Source: Aestuariivirga sp.
Lineage (GTDB): Bacteria > Pseudomonadota > Alphaproteobacteria > Rhizobiales > Aestuariivirgaceae
DNA: 64,000 bases
Direction of reading: 5' to 3'
Assembly: GCF_020252395.1 (NCBI RefSeq)
Contig: NZ_JADCDB010000028.1
Location: forward strand, 107,654 to 171,653
Shown in pieces: positions 35,233 through 43,215 of this stretch. Under the pieces are notes generated by a model. It was not told where the DNA came from and ran no database searches. It worked only from the letters and a program-made list of their open reading frames with translations. How positions within the stretch are numbered: position 1 is the first letter of the stretch; every line of letters starts with the position of its first letter. Made by a program: the position numbers and the translations under genes.

Positions 35233-36039
35233 ATGAAGTGGACCAGCTGCATTGCCCTCGGAGCCGCCTTCGCGGCGCTTCTCGCCAGCGCCTTGCCGGC
35301 CATGGCCGACCTTAAGATCGGCATCTCCGCCGAGCCCTATCCGCCCTTCGCCTCGCAGGATGCGGCCGGCACGTGGGTGGGCTGGGAAATCGACTTCGCC
35401 GAAGCGCTCTGTGCCGAGGTGAAGGAGAAGTGCGAGATCGTGGCCACCGCGTGGGACAGCATCATCCCGGCGCTGACCTCGAAGCAGATCGACGTCATCG
35501 TCGCCTCCATGCTGATCACCCAGGAGCGCAAGGAGGCGATCGACTTCACCCGGTTCTATTATGACACGCCGCCAGCCATCATCGGGGCGAAGAATGGCGA
35601 CAAGGACATCAGCCCCGCGCACATGAAAGGCAAGATGCTGGGCGTGCAGGCAGCGACTGGGCATGAGCTCTACGCCACCAGGTATCTCGTGCCGCCGGGT
35701 GTCGGGCTCAAGACCTATTTGACCCTGGACGAGGCCAACACCGACCTTGCCGCCGCCCGCCTCGACTATGTGCTGGCCAGCAGCCCGGCGCTTTATGACT
35801 TCCTCGGCACCGACCAGGGCAAGCAATGCTGCGAGCTGAAGTCGATCGTCGAGAAGCCGGCGGACGATACCGGAATCTATGGCGAGGGCGTTGGCGCCGG
35901 CGTGCGCAAGGAAGACACCGCGCTGAAGGACAAGCTCAACGCCGCCATCGCCGCCATGGCCAAGGCCGGCGAATTCGAGGAGATCACCAAGAACTATCCG
36001 CATCTCGTGGGCAAGATAACGTTGCCCTCCGGCGAGTGA
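35233..36039 (+). CDS. Periplasmic solute-binding protein of an amino-acid-type ABC transporter
   Basis: The protein has 268 residues. A signal peptide (cleavage after PAMA, about 22) is followed by the type 3 solute-binding fold typical of polar amino acid binders: LKIGISAEPYPPFAS, GWEIDFAEALCAEV, WDSIIPALTSKQIDVIVASM and KEAIDFTRFYYDTP. A lysine/arginine/ornithine-type ligand is likely but not proven. No permease or ATPase gene is adjacent, so it is an orphan that must share a transporter elsewhere. The ATG at 35233 follows GGGAGA. Confidence 0.9.
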   Translation: MKWTSCIALGAAFAALLASALPAMADLKIGISAEPYPPFASQDAAGTWVGWEIDFAEALCAEVKEKCEIVATAWDSIIPALTSKQIDVIVASMLITQERKEAIDFTRFYYDTPPAIIGAKNGDKDISPAHMKGKMLGVQAATGHELYATRYLVPPGVGLKTYLTLDEANTDLAAARLDYVLASSPALYDFLGTDQGKQCCELKSIVEKPADDTGIYGEGVGAGVRKEDTALKDKLNAAIAAMAKAGEFEEITKNYPHLVGKITLPSGE

Positions 36040-36126
36040 CCGCTTCTGCAGCATGACGGGGTCCCAGGCATTGCCATGGCCCCTTTCATTTGCGAGAAGA
36101 GGTGCATGGGCTGGAGAGAGATCAAT

Positions 36127-36669
36127 ATGAACCGCAGCAAGCCGCGCCGCGACGTGGCGGTGGTGCCCATGGCGGCAGGCGAGGACCGCGGAGCGGCGGT
36201 GCTGCGCAAGGCCGTGGCGGCGGCGCTGGCGGCGGTGGCGGAGCAGGGCGCCGCCGATGCAGCCTTCGCTGCGGGCTACCTTGCGGGTTTTGCGCGGCGC
36301 GAGGCGCAGAAGCACGGGCTCGATGCGGAAGCCGACGGTGGGGCGGCGCTTCTCGCCGAACTTGGCGCGCAGGCGCCGGACGGTCTCAAACACGCTGTGC
36401 AGGCGCTGCAACTGGCGCCGCGCACGGTTCCGTCATCGCGCGCGGCGCTGGCGGCTGCCGATGCGCTGGCCGACGCGGGCTATCTGGTGGGCCACCTCGA
36501 GTCGCTGTGCGGCACGAAGAGGCTGCTGGCGGCGGGCGGCGGCGCCGAGGCCTATCTCACCCTCTGCGACCATGCGGCAGACCGCTTGCAGACCCACCAG
36601 CCAACCCACGTTCTGCGCCTCGACCCGGCGGAACGCGCGGTGGTGCGCGCCGCGCTCGTCAGGCTCTGA
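36127..36669 (+). CDS. Hypothetical protein
   Basis: A protein of 180 residues, alanine-rich and mostly helical, that I do not recognise. After a basic N-terminus come the segments LAAADALADAGYLVGHLESLCG and AYLTLCDHAADRLQTHQP. Of the several overlapping frames here it is the only one with normal composition and a good ribosome binding site (GAGAG before the ATG at 36127). Its end overlaps the convergent ribokinase gene by 11 bases. Confidence 0.55.
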   Translation: MNRSKPRRDVAVVPMAAGEDRGAAVLRKAVAAALAAVAEQGAADAAFAAGYLAGFARREAQKHGLDAEADGGAALLAELGAQAPDGLKHAVQALQLAPRTVPSSRAALAAADALADAGYLVGHLESLCGTKRLLAAGGGAEAYLTLCDHAADRLQTHQPTHVLRLDPAERAVVRAALVRL

Positions 36670-37579
36670 GCAGCGCCTCGATCTCAGGCCGCGCCGGCAT
36701 TGCCGGTGCGGTGCCGGGCCTTGTAACGGAGATGCCCGCAGCGGCACAGCCAAAGCGGGCGGCGGCCGCGGGCTCCATGCCTTCGGCCAGTGCCGTGGCA
36801 AAGGCGCCGACGAAGGCATCGCCCGCCCCCGCCGTTTCGACCACCTTGCCGGCATTGAAAGACGGGACGAGCATCGAACGCGTTGCGGTGTGGAGGAGCG
36901 CGCCGCGGGCGCCGAGGGTAATCAGGGCGTTCCGCGCACCCTTGGCCAGCAATGCATCACCCGCCTTGCGGGCCTGCTCCTCGGTGTCGACGGGGATGCC
37001 CGTCAAGGCCGCGGCCTCCGTTTCGTTGGGGATGACCCAGTCGCAGAGGGCATAGATGCCGGCGGGCACCGGTGCGGCGGGGGCGGGGTTGAAAACCGTG
37101 ATGACGCCCGCGGCGCGCGCGATCTCAAGACCCGTTCGCGCGGCATCGATGGGCTGTTCGAGCTGGGTGACGAAGACTCGTGCGCCTTCGATGGCACCGC
37201 GCGCTGCCTCGACGTCCCTCGGCGACAACCCGCCTGCAGCACCCGGCACCACGATGATGGCGTTCTCGCCCGTCTCGTCGCTGACGAAGATATAGGCGGC
37301 GCCCGTCGGCTCATCGGGGGCGATGGCGACATGCGGTGCGATGCCTTCTGCCTTCCAGGTGGCAACGGCGATGTCGCCGAAGGCGTCCTTGCCCAAGCGC
37401 GAGATGAAACTGACCTTGCCACCGGCCCGTGCCGCGGCCACGGCCTGGTTCGAGCCCTTGCCGCCCGGGCCCATCTTGAAGCCGGAGCCCATGAGCGTTT
37501 CTCCCATGACAGGCTGACGGGAGGCGCGGAAGGCGAGATCGGCGACGAAGATGCCGAGGATGGCGACCCCTTGCTTCAT
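36659..37579 (-). CDS. rbsK: Ribokinase (PfkB family)
   Basis: A sugar kinase of 306 residues. The N-terminal GSGFKMGPGGKGSNQAVAAARAG and the C-terminal anion-hole/catalytic motif ETAGAGDAFVGAFA are typical of ribokinase, and PNETEAAALTG marks the middle. It phosphorylates ribose to ribose 5-phosphate. It starts 5 bp after the RbsD/FucU-like mutarotase on the same strand, a functional pair. No rbsABC transporter genes are present here. Confidence 0.88.
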   Translation of the reverse strand: MKQGVAILGIFVADLAFRASRQPVMGETLMGSGFKMGPGGKGSNQAVAAARAGGKVSFISRLGKDAFGDIAVATWKAEGIAPHVAIAPDEPTGAAYIFVSDETGENAIIVVPGAAGGLSPRDVEAARGAIEGARVFVTQLEQPIDAARTGLEIARAAGVITVFNPAPAAPVPAGIYALCDWVIPNETEAAALTGIPVDTEEQARKAGDALLAKGARNALITLGARGALLHTATRSMLVPSFNAGKVVETAGAGDAFVGAFATALAEGMEPAAAARFGCAAAGISVTRPGTAPAMPARPEIEALLRA

Positions 37580-37584
37580 CCCGA

Positions 37585-38037
37585 TCAGGCCTTCGGCGGG
37601 ATCACGCCCTTCTTGAGGATGAAACAGCCGTAGAAGCGCGTTTCGCCGGTGACGATGACGGCATAGGCGTTGCGGGCCCTTTCGTAGAAGGCGAAGCGCT
37701 CTACCGAGCCCATGGGCCAGGACTTGCCTTCCCATTTGTCGATGACCTTCTGCACCTCCTGCTGGACGGGCGGGATCTCGTTGGGTTTGCCCACAATCTC
37801 CATGCGCTCGGCGGGGGTGTCGACGAAGCTGTCGAGCGGCATGACCGAGAGGATGGCGTCGATCGCTTCCGCTGCCGTGAGATTGTCCATGCGCAGGAGC
37901 TCGCCCGTCACCGTGTGGCGCGCCACCGAGTCGGCGGGGAAGTTGGTGTCGGACACGATCAGGTCGTCGCCATGGCCCATGGCGCGGAGACAGCGGATCA
38001 CATCCGCGTTGAGGCGGTTGTCGAAGTTGCGCAGCAT
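37585..38037 (-). CDS. RbsD/FucU family sugar mutarotase
   Basis: A protein of 150 residues. The catalytic pattern MGHGDDLIVSDTNFPA carries the conserved histidine and aspartate, and the C-terminal AYAVIVTGETRFYGCFILKKG is typical of FucU and RbsD. It interconverts anomers of fucose or ribose before phosphorylation. The length is nearer to FucU, but linkage to ribokinase favours ribose; both remain possible. Confidence 0.88.
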   Translation of the reverse strand: MLRNFDNRLNADVIRCLRAMGHGDDLIVSDTNFPADSVARHTVTGELLRMDNLTAAEAIDAILSVMPLDSFVDTPAERMEIVGKPNEIPPVQQEVQKVIDKWEGKSWPMGSVERFAFYERARNAYAVIVTGETRFYGCFILKKGVIPPKA

Positions 38038-38097
38038 TGGAGTCCTCCCGGATTATTACGGCGAGGCTAGAGGGGCCGTCTTAGGAGTCAAGCAGGC

Positions 38098-38538
38098 TCA
38101 GTAGCCCGCGGGCTTGCCGGGCACCTTGACCAGGGCCTCGCCCTCGAGCACCAGCGTGCCGCCCACCTTGCAGCGGCAGGCGAGCTTGACGCGCCGGCCC
38201 TTCCCGACGAGCTCGACCACCTCGACCGAGGCCTCCACCATGTCGCCGATCCTCACCGGCGCCTTGAAGTTCAGCGTCTGGGACAGATAGACCGCGCCGG
38301 GGCCCGGGAGCCTTGTTCCGATCACCGCCGAAATGAGGCTCGCCGTATAAAGGCCATGCGCGATCCGGCCGCCAAAGGGGGTGCGGGCAGCGAAATGCTC
38401 GGACAGGTGAATGGGGTTGCGGTCGCCCGAAATCTCGGCGAAGCCGACGACGTCGGAGGATTTCACCTCCTTGACATAGGTCTCGGTCATGCCGAGGGCC
38501 AGGTCTTCGAAATAAAGGGTCTGGCTGGGGGGCAGCAT
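38098..38538 (-). CDS. MaoC-like hotdog dehydratase
   Basis: A hotdog-fold protein of 146 residues. The hydratase motif is complete as FAEISGDRNPIHLSEHFAARTPFGGRIAHGLYTASLIS, with the catalytic aspartate and histidine in GDRNPIH. It probably hydrates an enoyl-CoA. I chose the ATG at 38538 because the longer frame would overlap the upstream small membrane protein. The substrate is unknown. Confidence 0.85.
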   Translation of the reverse strand: MLPPSQTLYFEDLALGMTETYVKEVKSSDVVGFAEISGDRNPIHLSEHFAARTPFGGRIAHGLYTASLISAVIGTRLPGPGAVYLSQTLNFKAPVRIGDMVEASVEVVELVGKGRRVKLACRCKVGGTLVLEGEALVKVPGKPAGY

Positions 38539-38545
38539 CGGGGCC

Positions 38546-38779
38546 TCAGTATCTGGGCGCGCGTCCGGTGTGGATGCCATACAGGTTGGCCAAATGCACC
38601 AGAGCCAAAAGTCCAATGAATCCAAAAATAAGAAGGACGGGGGTGGTGGGGATCAGGCGCGGGGTGAGGCTTTTCCGCGGGCGCCGCTCCAGCCAGGCCA
38701 GGACGCCGACGATGGCGGCGCAGACGAGGAAGATGGCAAGCGTGATGGCGAATTCGGAATTGGCGGCGAGATCGATCAT
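38546..38779 (-). CDS. Small two-helix membrane protein
   Basis: A protein of 77 residues with transmembrane segments at about 10-28 and 46-64 separated by a basic loop (ERRPRKSLTPR). It ends 7 bp before the MaoC gene on the same strand. I do not recognise a function; hydropathy and spacing support a real gene. Confidence 0.65.
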   Translation of the reverse strand: MIDLAANSEFAITLAIFLVCAAIVGVLAWLERRPRKSLTPRLIPTTPVLLIFGFIGLLALVHLANLYGIHTGRAPRY

Positions 38780-38808
38780 GGAAGGGTGAGCAGGCAGGGG
38801 CGGATTGG

Positions 38809-38837
38809 TTGACAGGTCTGGGTGACCCCGCTAAAGA
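38809..38837 (+). promoter_or_regulatory. Sigma-70 promoter of rpmJ
   Basis: TTGACA at 38809-38814, a 17-base spacer and TAAAGA at 38832-38837, giving a start near 38844, about 60 bp before rpmJ. Confidence 0.6.
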
Positions 38838-38903
38838 CCCCGCCAGTGTTCAACAGGCGGGCCGGAGCCGGGCTCCTTCTGCCTGATTTATCAGGTGAAG
38901 TCC

Positions 38904-39029
38904 ATGAAAGTCCGCAATTCCCTCAAGTCCCTGCTGAAGCGCCACCGCGACAACCGCATGGTGCGCCGCAAGGGCCGCGTCTATATCATCAACAAGACCA
39001 ACCCGCGCTTCAAGGCGCGCCAAGGCTAA
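38904..39029 (+). CDS. rpmJ: 50S ribosomal protein L36, zinc-less type
   Basis: A protein of 41 residues, beginning [18 protein letters not shown] and ending NPRFKARQG. This is the cysteine-free (C-minus) paralogue of L36, the usual form in alphaproteobacteria. It has its own promoter and a strong terminator, so it is monocistronic. Confidence 0.97.
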   Translation: MKVRNSLKSLLKRHRDNRMVRRKGRVYIINKTNPRFKARQG

Positions 39030-39054
39030 GCAGCCTCGTTGCCGGTTTTGTGAA

Positions 39055-39090
39055 CGCCGTGGACGGAATGCCGCCCACGGCGCTCTTTTT
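39055..39090 (+). terminator. Rho-independent terminator of rpmJ
   Basis: CGCCGTGG (39055-39062) pairs perfectly with CCACGGCG (39075-39082), followed by CTCTTTTT. Confidence 0.85.
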
Positions 39091-39122
39091 GTCGCCATGA
39101 AGTGCGGTGTAGAGTGGGGCTC

Positions 39123-39719
39123 ATGCGTGGTTCACTTGCCGTCCTTGCTCTTTTTGCCCTGACCTCCGGCGCTCTGGCGGAGGATGCCCCAGCCCCGGCG
39201 GAGGCCCTGCCGCCTGCTGCGGCCAAAACGCTCAAGCCCGCCGTGCAGCGGGCCGACCAGCTCGACCTGCTGTTCGCGGAGCTGCGCAAGCCTGGCATCC
39301 AGACCGATGCGGTGGAGGAGAAAATCTGGGCCCTGTGGGGCGCATCCGATTCGCCCACCGCCGAGGTGCTGCTGAACCAGGCAAAGATCGCCATCGCCGA
39401 TGGGGCACCGGCCGAGGCCCTGTCGATCCTCAACCGGCTGATCGGCGCCAACCCGGATTTCGCCGAGGCCTGGAACAAGCGCGCCACCCTCTATTTCATG
39501 ATGAAGAAGGACGACCTGGCGCTGGCCGACATCGCCCACGTGCTGGACCTCGAACCCCGCCACTTCGGGGCGCTGGCGGGCAAGGGCATGATCCTCGAAC
39601 GCCAGAAGAAATACGCCGCCGCCCGCGAGGCCTATGAGGAAGCGCTTGCGGTGAACCCGGCGCTGGACAACGTGAAGGCCGCGTTGAAAGAGCTGGACCG
39701 GGTGGAGCAGGGGATCTAG
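39123..39719 (+). CDS. Secreted tetratricopeptide repeat protein
   Basis: A protein of 198 residues. It has a signal peptide (ALTSGALAED, cleavage about 19) and about three TPR units with the expected helix pattern (AEALSILNRLIGANPDFAEAWNKRATLYF, LALADIAHVLDLEPRHFGALAGKG, AAREAYEEALAVNPALD). It is periplasmic and probably a protein-interaction scaffold. No partner is evident from the neighbours. Confidence 0.87.
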   Translation: MRGSLAVLALFALTSGALAEDAPAPAEALPPAAAKTLKPAVQRADQLDLLFAELRKPGIQTDAVEEKIWALWGASDSPTAEVLLNQAKIAIADGAPAEALSILNRLIGANPDFAEAWNKRATLYFMMKKDDLALADIAHVLDLEPRHFGALAGKGMILERQKKYAAAREAYEEALAVNPALDNVKAALKELDRVEQGI

Positions 39720-39742
39720 GCCGCTTCTCCTTTTCTAGACTC

Positions 39743-39770
39743 CGTCATGCCAGCTTTCGCTAGGGTGACG
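39743..39770. repeat. REP-like hairpin between convergent genes
   Basis: CGTCA...TGACG ends with internal CC/GG and AGC/GCT pairs around a TTTC loop form an imperfect hairpin. It lies between the ends of the TPR gene and pyk and may act as a two-way terminator. It resembles common Rhizobiales intergenic repeats. Confidence 0.45.
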
Positions 39771-39794
39771 CCGTCAAATGGAATGATGACGCCT

Positions 39795-41210
39795 TTACGA
39801 AACGTACGCAATCCGCAGCATGTTGGTGGCGCCGGGGGTGCCGAGCGGCAGGCCGGCGGTGATGATGATGCGCTGGCCGGCGTCGGCGAAGCCTTCGGCT
39901 TGCGCGATGCCGGTGGCTCTTGTCACCATGTCGTCGAGGTCATGCGCGTCCTCGGTCAAGACGCAGTGCAGGCCCCAGGCCAGCGCCAGGCGCCGCGCCG
40001 TTCTGGCGATGGGGGTGAGCGCGATGATCGGCGTGTCCGGCCGCTCGCGCGACATGCGCAGACCCGTGGAGCCCGAGCCCGTATAGCAGACGATGGCGGA
40101 GAGCTTCAGCGTTTCCGAGATCGAGCGCGCGGCGCTGGAAATGGCGTCGGCGCTGGTCGGCTGCGGATCGGTGCGCTGGGCGGTGATGATGCCGCGGTAG
40201 AGCGAATCACGCTCCACGGATTGGGCGATGCGGTCCATGGTGGCGACCGCTTTGTCGGGCCAGGCGCCGGTGGCGCTTTCGGCCGACAGCATGATGGCGT
40301 CAGCGCCTTCATAGACGGCGGTGGCGACGTCGGAGACCTCGGCCCTGGTCGGCACCGGTTCGACGATCATCGATTCGAGCATCTGGGTGGCGACGATGAC
40401 GGGCTTGCCGACGCGGCGCGCCGCACGGGTGATCTGCTTCTGTTTGGCCGGCACGGTTTCGAGCGGCAGTTCGACGCCCAAGTCGCCGCGGGCGACCATC
40501 AGGCCGTCGGCGATTTCGAGGATATCGTCCAGCACGGTCAGGGCCGCGGGCTTCTCGATCTTGGCCATCACGCCGGCGCGCCCGGCGATGAGCTTCCGCG
40601 CCTCGGCCACGTCATCGGCGCGCTGCACGAAGGACAGCGCGATCCAGTCGACGCCGGCGCTGGCCGCGGCTTCGAGGTCGGCACGGTCCTTCTCGGTCAA
40701 GGCAGGGATGGGGATCACCGTGTCGGGCAGGTTGACGCCTTTGCGGTCGGAGATGACGCCGCCGAAAATCACCTTCGTCGTCAGCTTTGTGGACTCCGCC
40801 TTGACGATTTCGACGCGGAGCCGGCCGTCGTTGAGGAGGAGATTGTCGCCAACCTGCGCGGAGGCGAAGATTTCCGGGTGCGGCAGGTGGACGCGCGTCG
40901 CGTCGCCCGGCGTCTTGTCGGTGTCGAAGACGAAGATGTCGTCCGGATTGATCCTGGCTTCCTTGGCGGCGAAGGCGCCAATGCGGATCTTGGGACCCTG
41001 CAGGTCGGCGAGGATGCCGATCGGCCGCTTCAGCCGCGCCTCGACGGCGCGGATGTCGCGGTGGAGCTGGCGCAGCAGGTCATGCTGGGTGTGGCTCATA
41101 TTGATGCGGAACACGTCCACGCCGGCGCGGAACAGCTTTTCCAGCATCTCGGGCGATGACGACGCGGGCCCCAGCGTCGCCACGATCTTCACGTTGCGGT
41201 TGCGGCGCAT
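39795..41210 (-). CDS. pyk: Pyruvate kinase
   Basis: A glycolytic enzyme of 471 residues converting phosphoenolpyruvate and ADP to pyruvate and ATP. Visible motifs are KIVATLGPASSS at the N-terminus, DVFRINMSHT, the catalytic block IEKPAAL and DGLMVARGDLGVELPLE, and VATQMLESM. The ATG at 41210 shares one base with the stop of the upstream DUF1036 gene (TAATG), so translation is coupled. Confidence 0.96.
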   Translation of the reverse strand: MRRNRNVKIVATLGPASSSPEMLEKLFRAGVDVFRINMSHTQHDLLRQLHRDIRAVEARLKRPIGILADLQGPKIRIGAFAAKEARINPDDIFVFDTDKTPGDATRVHLPHPEIFASAQVGDNLLLNDGRLRVEIVKAESTKLTTKVIFGGVISDRKGVNLPDTVIPIPALTEKDRADLEAAASAGVDWIALSFVQRADDVAEARKLIAGRAGVMAKIEKPAALTVLDDILEIADGLMVARGDLGVELPLETVPAKQKQITRAARRVGKPVIVATQMLESMIVEPVPTRAEVSDVATAVYEGADAIMLSAESATGAWPDKAVATMDRIAQSVERDSLYRGIITAQRTDPQPTSADAISSAARSISETLKLSAIVCYTGSGSTGLRMSRERPDTPIIALTPIARTARRLALAWGLHCVLTEDAHDLDDMVTRATGIAQAEGFADAGQRIIITAGLPLGTPGATNMLRIAYVS

Positions 41211-41638
41211 TATTTCCCTTGCGTGGTCTTTTCGCCGGAGAGCGAGACGGTCCAGTCCTTTTCCTCGCCCGTGTCGACCTCGAAGAAGCCGGTCTTGGTG
41301 TAACCTTGGCTTTCGCAATCCTTGATGCCGCGGATGGTGAAGACCTTCGTATTCGTGCACATCACCGACTTGCCGCCCCACGAGCCGCCCTTGTCACGGT
41401 CGATGGCGAAAACATAGTAATAGCGGGAGATGAGGTCGCCCTTGAGCAGGGGCATGCATTTGTTCGGCACGATTGTCCACCAGCCCTCGGTGGCCCAGCC
41501 ATTCTTGTCCTTGTAGCCCATGGCGACGTTGACGGTGCTTTCGGTGTTGTTGCAGACCTTGAGATCGGCCCGCGCCGGGGCGGCCATCAAACCTGCCACC
41601 ATAAATGCGCCTGCCGCCAGCGCCGTGTTGCGAAGCAT
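41210..41638 (-). CDS. DUF1036 secreted protein
   Basis: A protein of 142 residues with a signal peptide (MLRNTALAAGAFMVAGLMAAPARA). The mature domain has conserved aromatic and cysteine residues (LKVCNNTESTVNVAMGYKD, GWWTIVPNKCMPLL, SRYYYVFAID) typical of DUF1036, a family often located next to pyk in Rhizobiales. Its function is unknown; it is periplasmic and coupled to pyruvate kinase by overlap, an unusual pairing that recurs across the order. Confidence 0.88.
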   Translation of the reverse strand: MLRNTALAAGAFMVAGLMAAPARADLKVCNNTESTVNVAMGYKDKNGWATEGWWTIVPNKCMPLLKGDLISRYYYVFAIDRDKGGSWGGKSVMCTNTKVFTIRGIKDCESQGYTKTGFFEVDTGEEKDWTVSLSGEKTTQGK

Positions 41639-41782
41639 CTTGCTGCCTCCGGAAAAGTTCAGCGAATCTGTCATAGCTTTCCAATCTCGCTTAGGCCGCG
41701 TCAACCGGGCAGGCAAATGCCCACCGGTTTCAGCGGCGCGACCTGATGACTGAGGGATTAACCTCAACTATATGCCCCGTCC

Positions 41783-42547
41783 ATGACAAAGATTTCGCCC
41801 GGAGAAGCGTACGAAATTGTGGCGGGCGAGGGCCGGACGGGACTGATTCTGCTGTGCGACCACGCCTCGAGTGCGGTTCCGCCGGAGTATTGCGGCTTGG
41901 GGCTGGCCGCCGCCCAGCTGGCGCGCCACATCGCTTATGACATCGGAGCCAGGGATGTCACGCTGGGGCTTGCCGCCAGGCTTGGGGCGCCGGCCGTGCT
42001 CTCTCGCTTCTCGCGCCTGCTGATCGACCCCAACCGCGGATTGGACGATCCCACCCTGATCATGCGGATTTCCGACGGGGCGGCGGTGCCGGGGAACCGC
42101 GAGGTGGACGAGGCCGAGCGGCAAAGACGGATCGCGCGTTTCCATACTCCCTATCACCGGGCCATTGCCGGGACGATCCGGGCCGCGCAGGCTCGGGGGC
42201 TTACGCCGCTGATCGTGTCGATCCACTCCTTCACGCCGCTGTGGCGCGGTTCGCCCAGGCCCTGGCACGTGAGCATATTGTGGGACCGGGACGAGGCGAC
42301 CGCCCGCGCCATGATCGCTGGCTTTGCGGCCCAGCGCGATCTTGTGGTGGGCGACAATGAGCCCTATCACGGGGCGCTCGAAGGCGATACGCTCAACACC
42401 CATGGCACGCTTCCCGGCCTGCCGCACGCCCTGATCGAGATCCGGCAGGACCTGATCGCCGCCAAAACAGGTGTGGACGAGTGGGTGGAGCGGCTGGCCC
42501 GGGTGATCGATCCGATTATGAATAACCTCCGGCGAGACCCGGACTGA
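41783..42547 (+). CDS. N-formylglutamate amidohydrolase family protein (second copy)
   Basis: A protein of 254 residues with the metal-site block LLCDHASSAVPP, DPNRGLDDPTLI and IVSIHSFTP. It is a shorter, distinct branch from the protein at 23931. Such proteins deacylate N-acyl amino acids. It lies 16 bp upstream of the DUF1244 gene, with gapR next, so the three are probably one transcript. Confidence 0.86.
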   Translation: MTKISPGEAYEIVAGEGRTGLILLCDHASSAVPPEYCGLGLAAAQLARHIAYDIGARDVTLGLAARLGAPAVLSRFSRLLIDPNRGLDDPTLIMRISDGAAVPGNREVDEAERQRRIARFHTPYHRAIAGTIRAAQARGLTPLIVSIHSFTPLWRGSPRPWHVSILWDRDEATARAMIAGFAAQRDLVVGDNEPYHGALEGDTLNTHGTLPGLPHALIEIRQDLIAAKTGVDEWVERLARVIDPIMNNLRRDPD

Positions 42548-42563
42548 CGAAAGCTTTCAGACC

Positions 42564-42863
42564 ATGACCATCGACGACAAGACCAGGACCGAACTCGAGG
42601 CCGCCGCCTTCCGCCGGCTGCTCGAACATCTGCGCAGCCGCAGCGACGTGCAGAACATCGACCTGATGAATCTGGCGGGCTTCTGCCGCAACTGCCTGTC
42701 CAACTGGTTCGAGGACGCGGCGAAGGCAAAAGGCGTTGCCGTCACGCGCGAGGAGGCGCGCAGCATGGTCTATGGCATGCCCTATGACGAGTGGAAGGCG
42801 AAGCACCAGTCCGCCGCCAGCGAAGATCAAAAGGCGGCGTTCGCCCAGCCCCACAAGCACTGA
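42564..42863 (+). CDS. DUF1244 family protein
   Basis: A cytoplasmic protein of 99 residues. The conserved core [19 protein letters not shown] with CRNC, and the following [11 protein letters not shown], identify DUF1244. The two cysteines could bind metal. Function is unknown. It lies between the amidohydrolase and gapR in a tight operon. Confidence 0.88.
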   Translation: MTIDDKTRTELEAAAFRRLLEHLRSRSDVQNIDLMNLAGFCRNCLSNWFEDAAKAKGVAVTREEARSMVYGMPYDEWKAKHQSAASEDQKAAFAQPHKH

Positions 42864-42879
42864 CCCGGGAGCACCAGAC

Positions 42880-43146
42880 ATGAACAAAACGACATTCGCC
42901 CATGGCCAGCTCAAATCCATCGTCGAGCGCATCGAGCGCCTGGAGGAGGAGAAGAAAACCATCGCCGGCGACATCAAGGAAGTCTATGCCGAGGCCAAGG
43001 CCAATGGCTTCGACACCAAGATCCTGCGCAAGGTCATCAGCCTGCGCAAGAAGGACGCCGCCGAGCGCGAGGAGGAGGAGTCGATGCTCGACGTCTATCT
43101 CGCCGCGCTGGGAATGATCCCCGGCGAAAGCGAGGAAGCGGCGTAA
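42880..43146 (+). CDS. gapR: GapR, nucleoid-associated protein (DUF2312)
   Basis: A protein of 88 residues. The sequence [43 protein letters not shown] follows GapR closely in two separate blocks ([14 protein letters not shown] and [17 protein letters not shown]). GapR is a dimeric or tetrameric coiled-coil DNA clamp that binds AT-rich, overtwisted DNA ahead of replication and transcription in alphaproteobacteria. A strong terminator follows. Confidence 0.93.
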   Translation: MNKTTFAHGQLKSIVERIERLEEEKKTIAGDIKEVYAEAKANGFDTKILRKVISLRKKDAAEREEEESMLDVYLAALGMIPGESEEAA

Positions 43147-43164
43147 ATCGGGTGCGCCCGAACA

Positions 43165-43197
43165 CGAAAAGGGCCGCCCGGCGGGCGGCCCTTTTCG
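43165..43197. terminator. Bidirectional rho-independent terminator
   Basis: A perfect 15-bp stem: CGAAAAGGGCCGCCC (43165-43179) and GGGCGGCCCTTTTCG (43183-43197) around a 3-base loop. A-runs on one arm and T-runs on the other let it serve gapR and, from the other side, the convergent DUF882 gene. Confidence 0.88.
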
Positions 43198-43215
43198 CAT
43201 GGAATGGGATGCGGC

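Noticed and set aside
36090..37633. Long plus-strand frames overlapping the hypothetical gene and rbsK.
   Set aside because: They are Gly/Arg-rich shadow frames; the ribokinase on the other strand has clear motifs.
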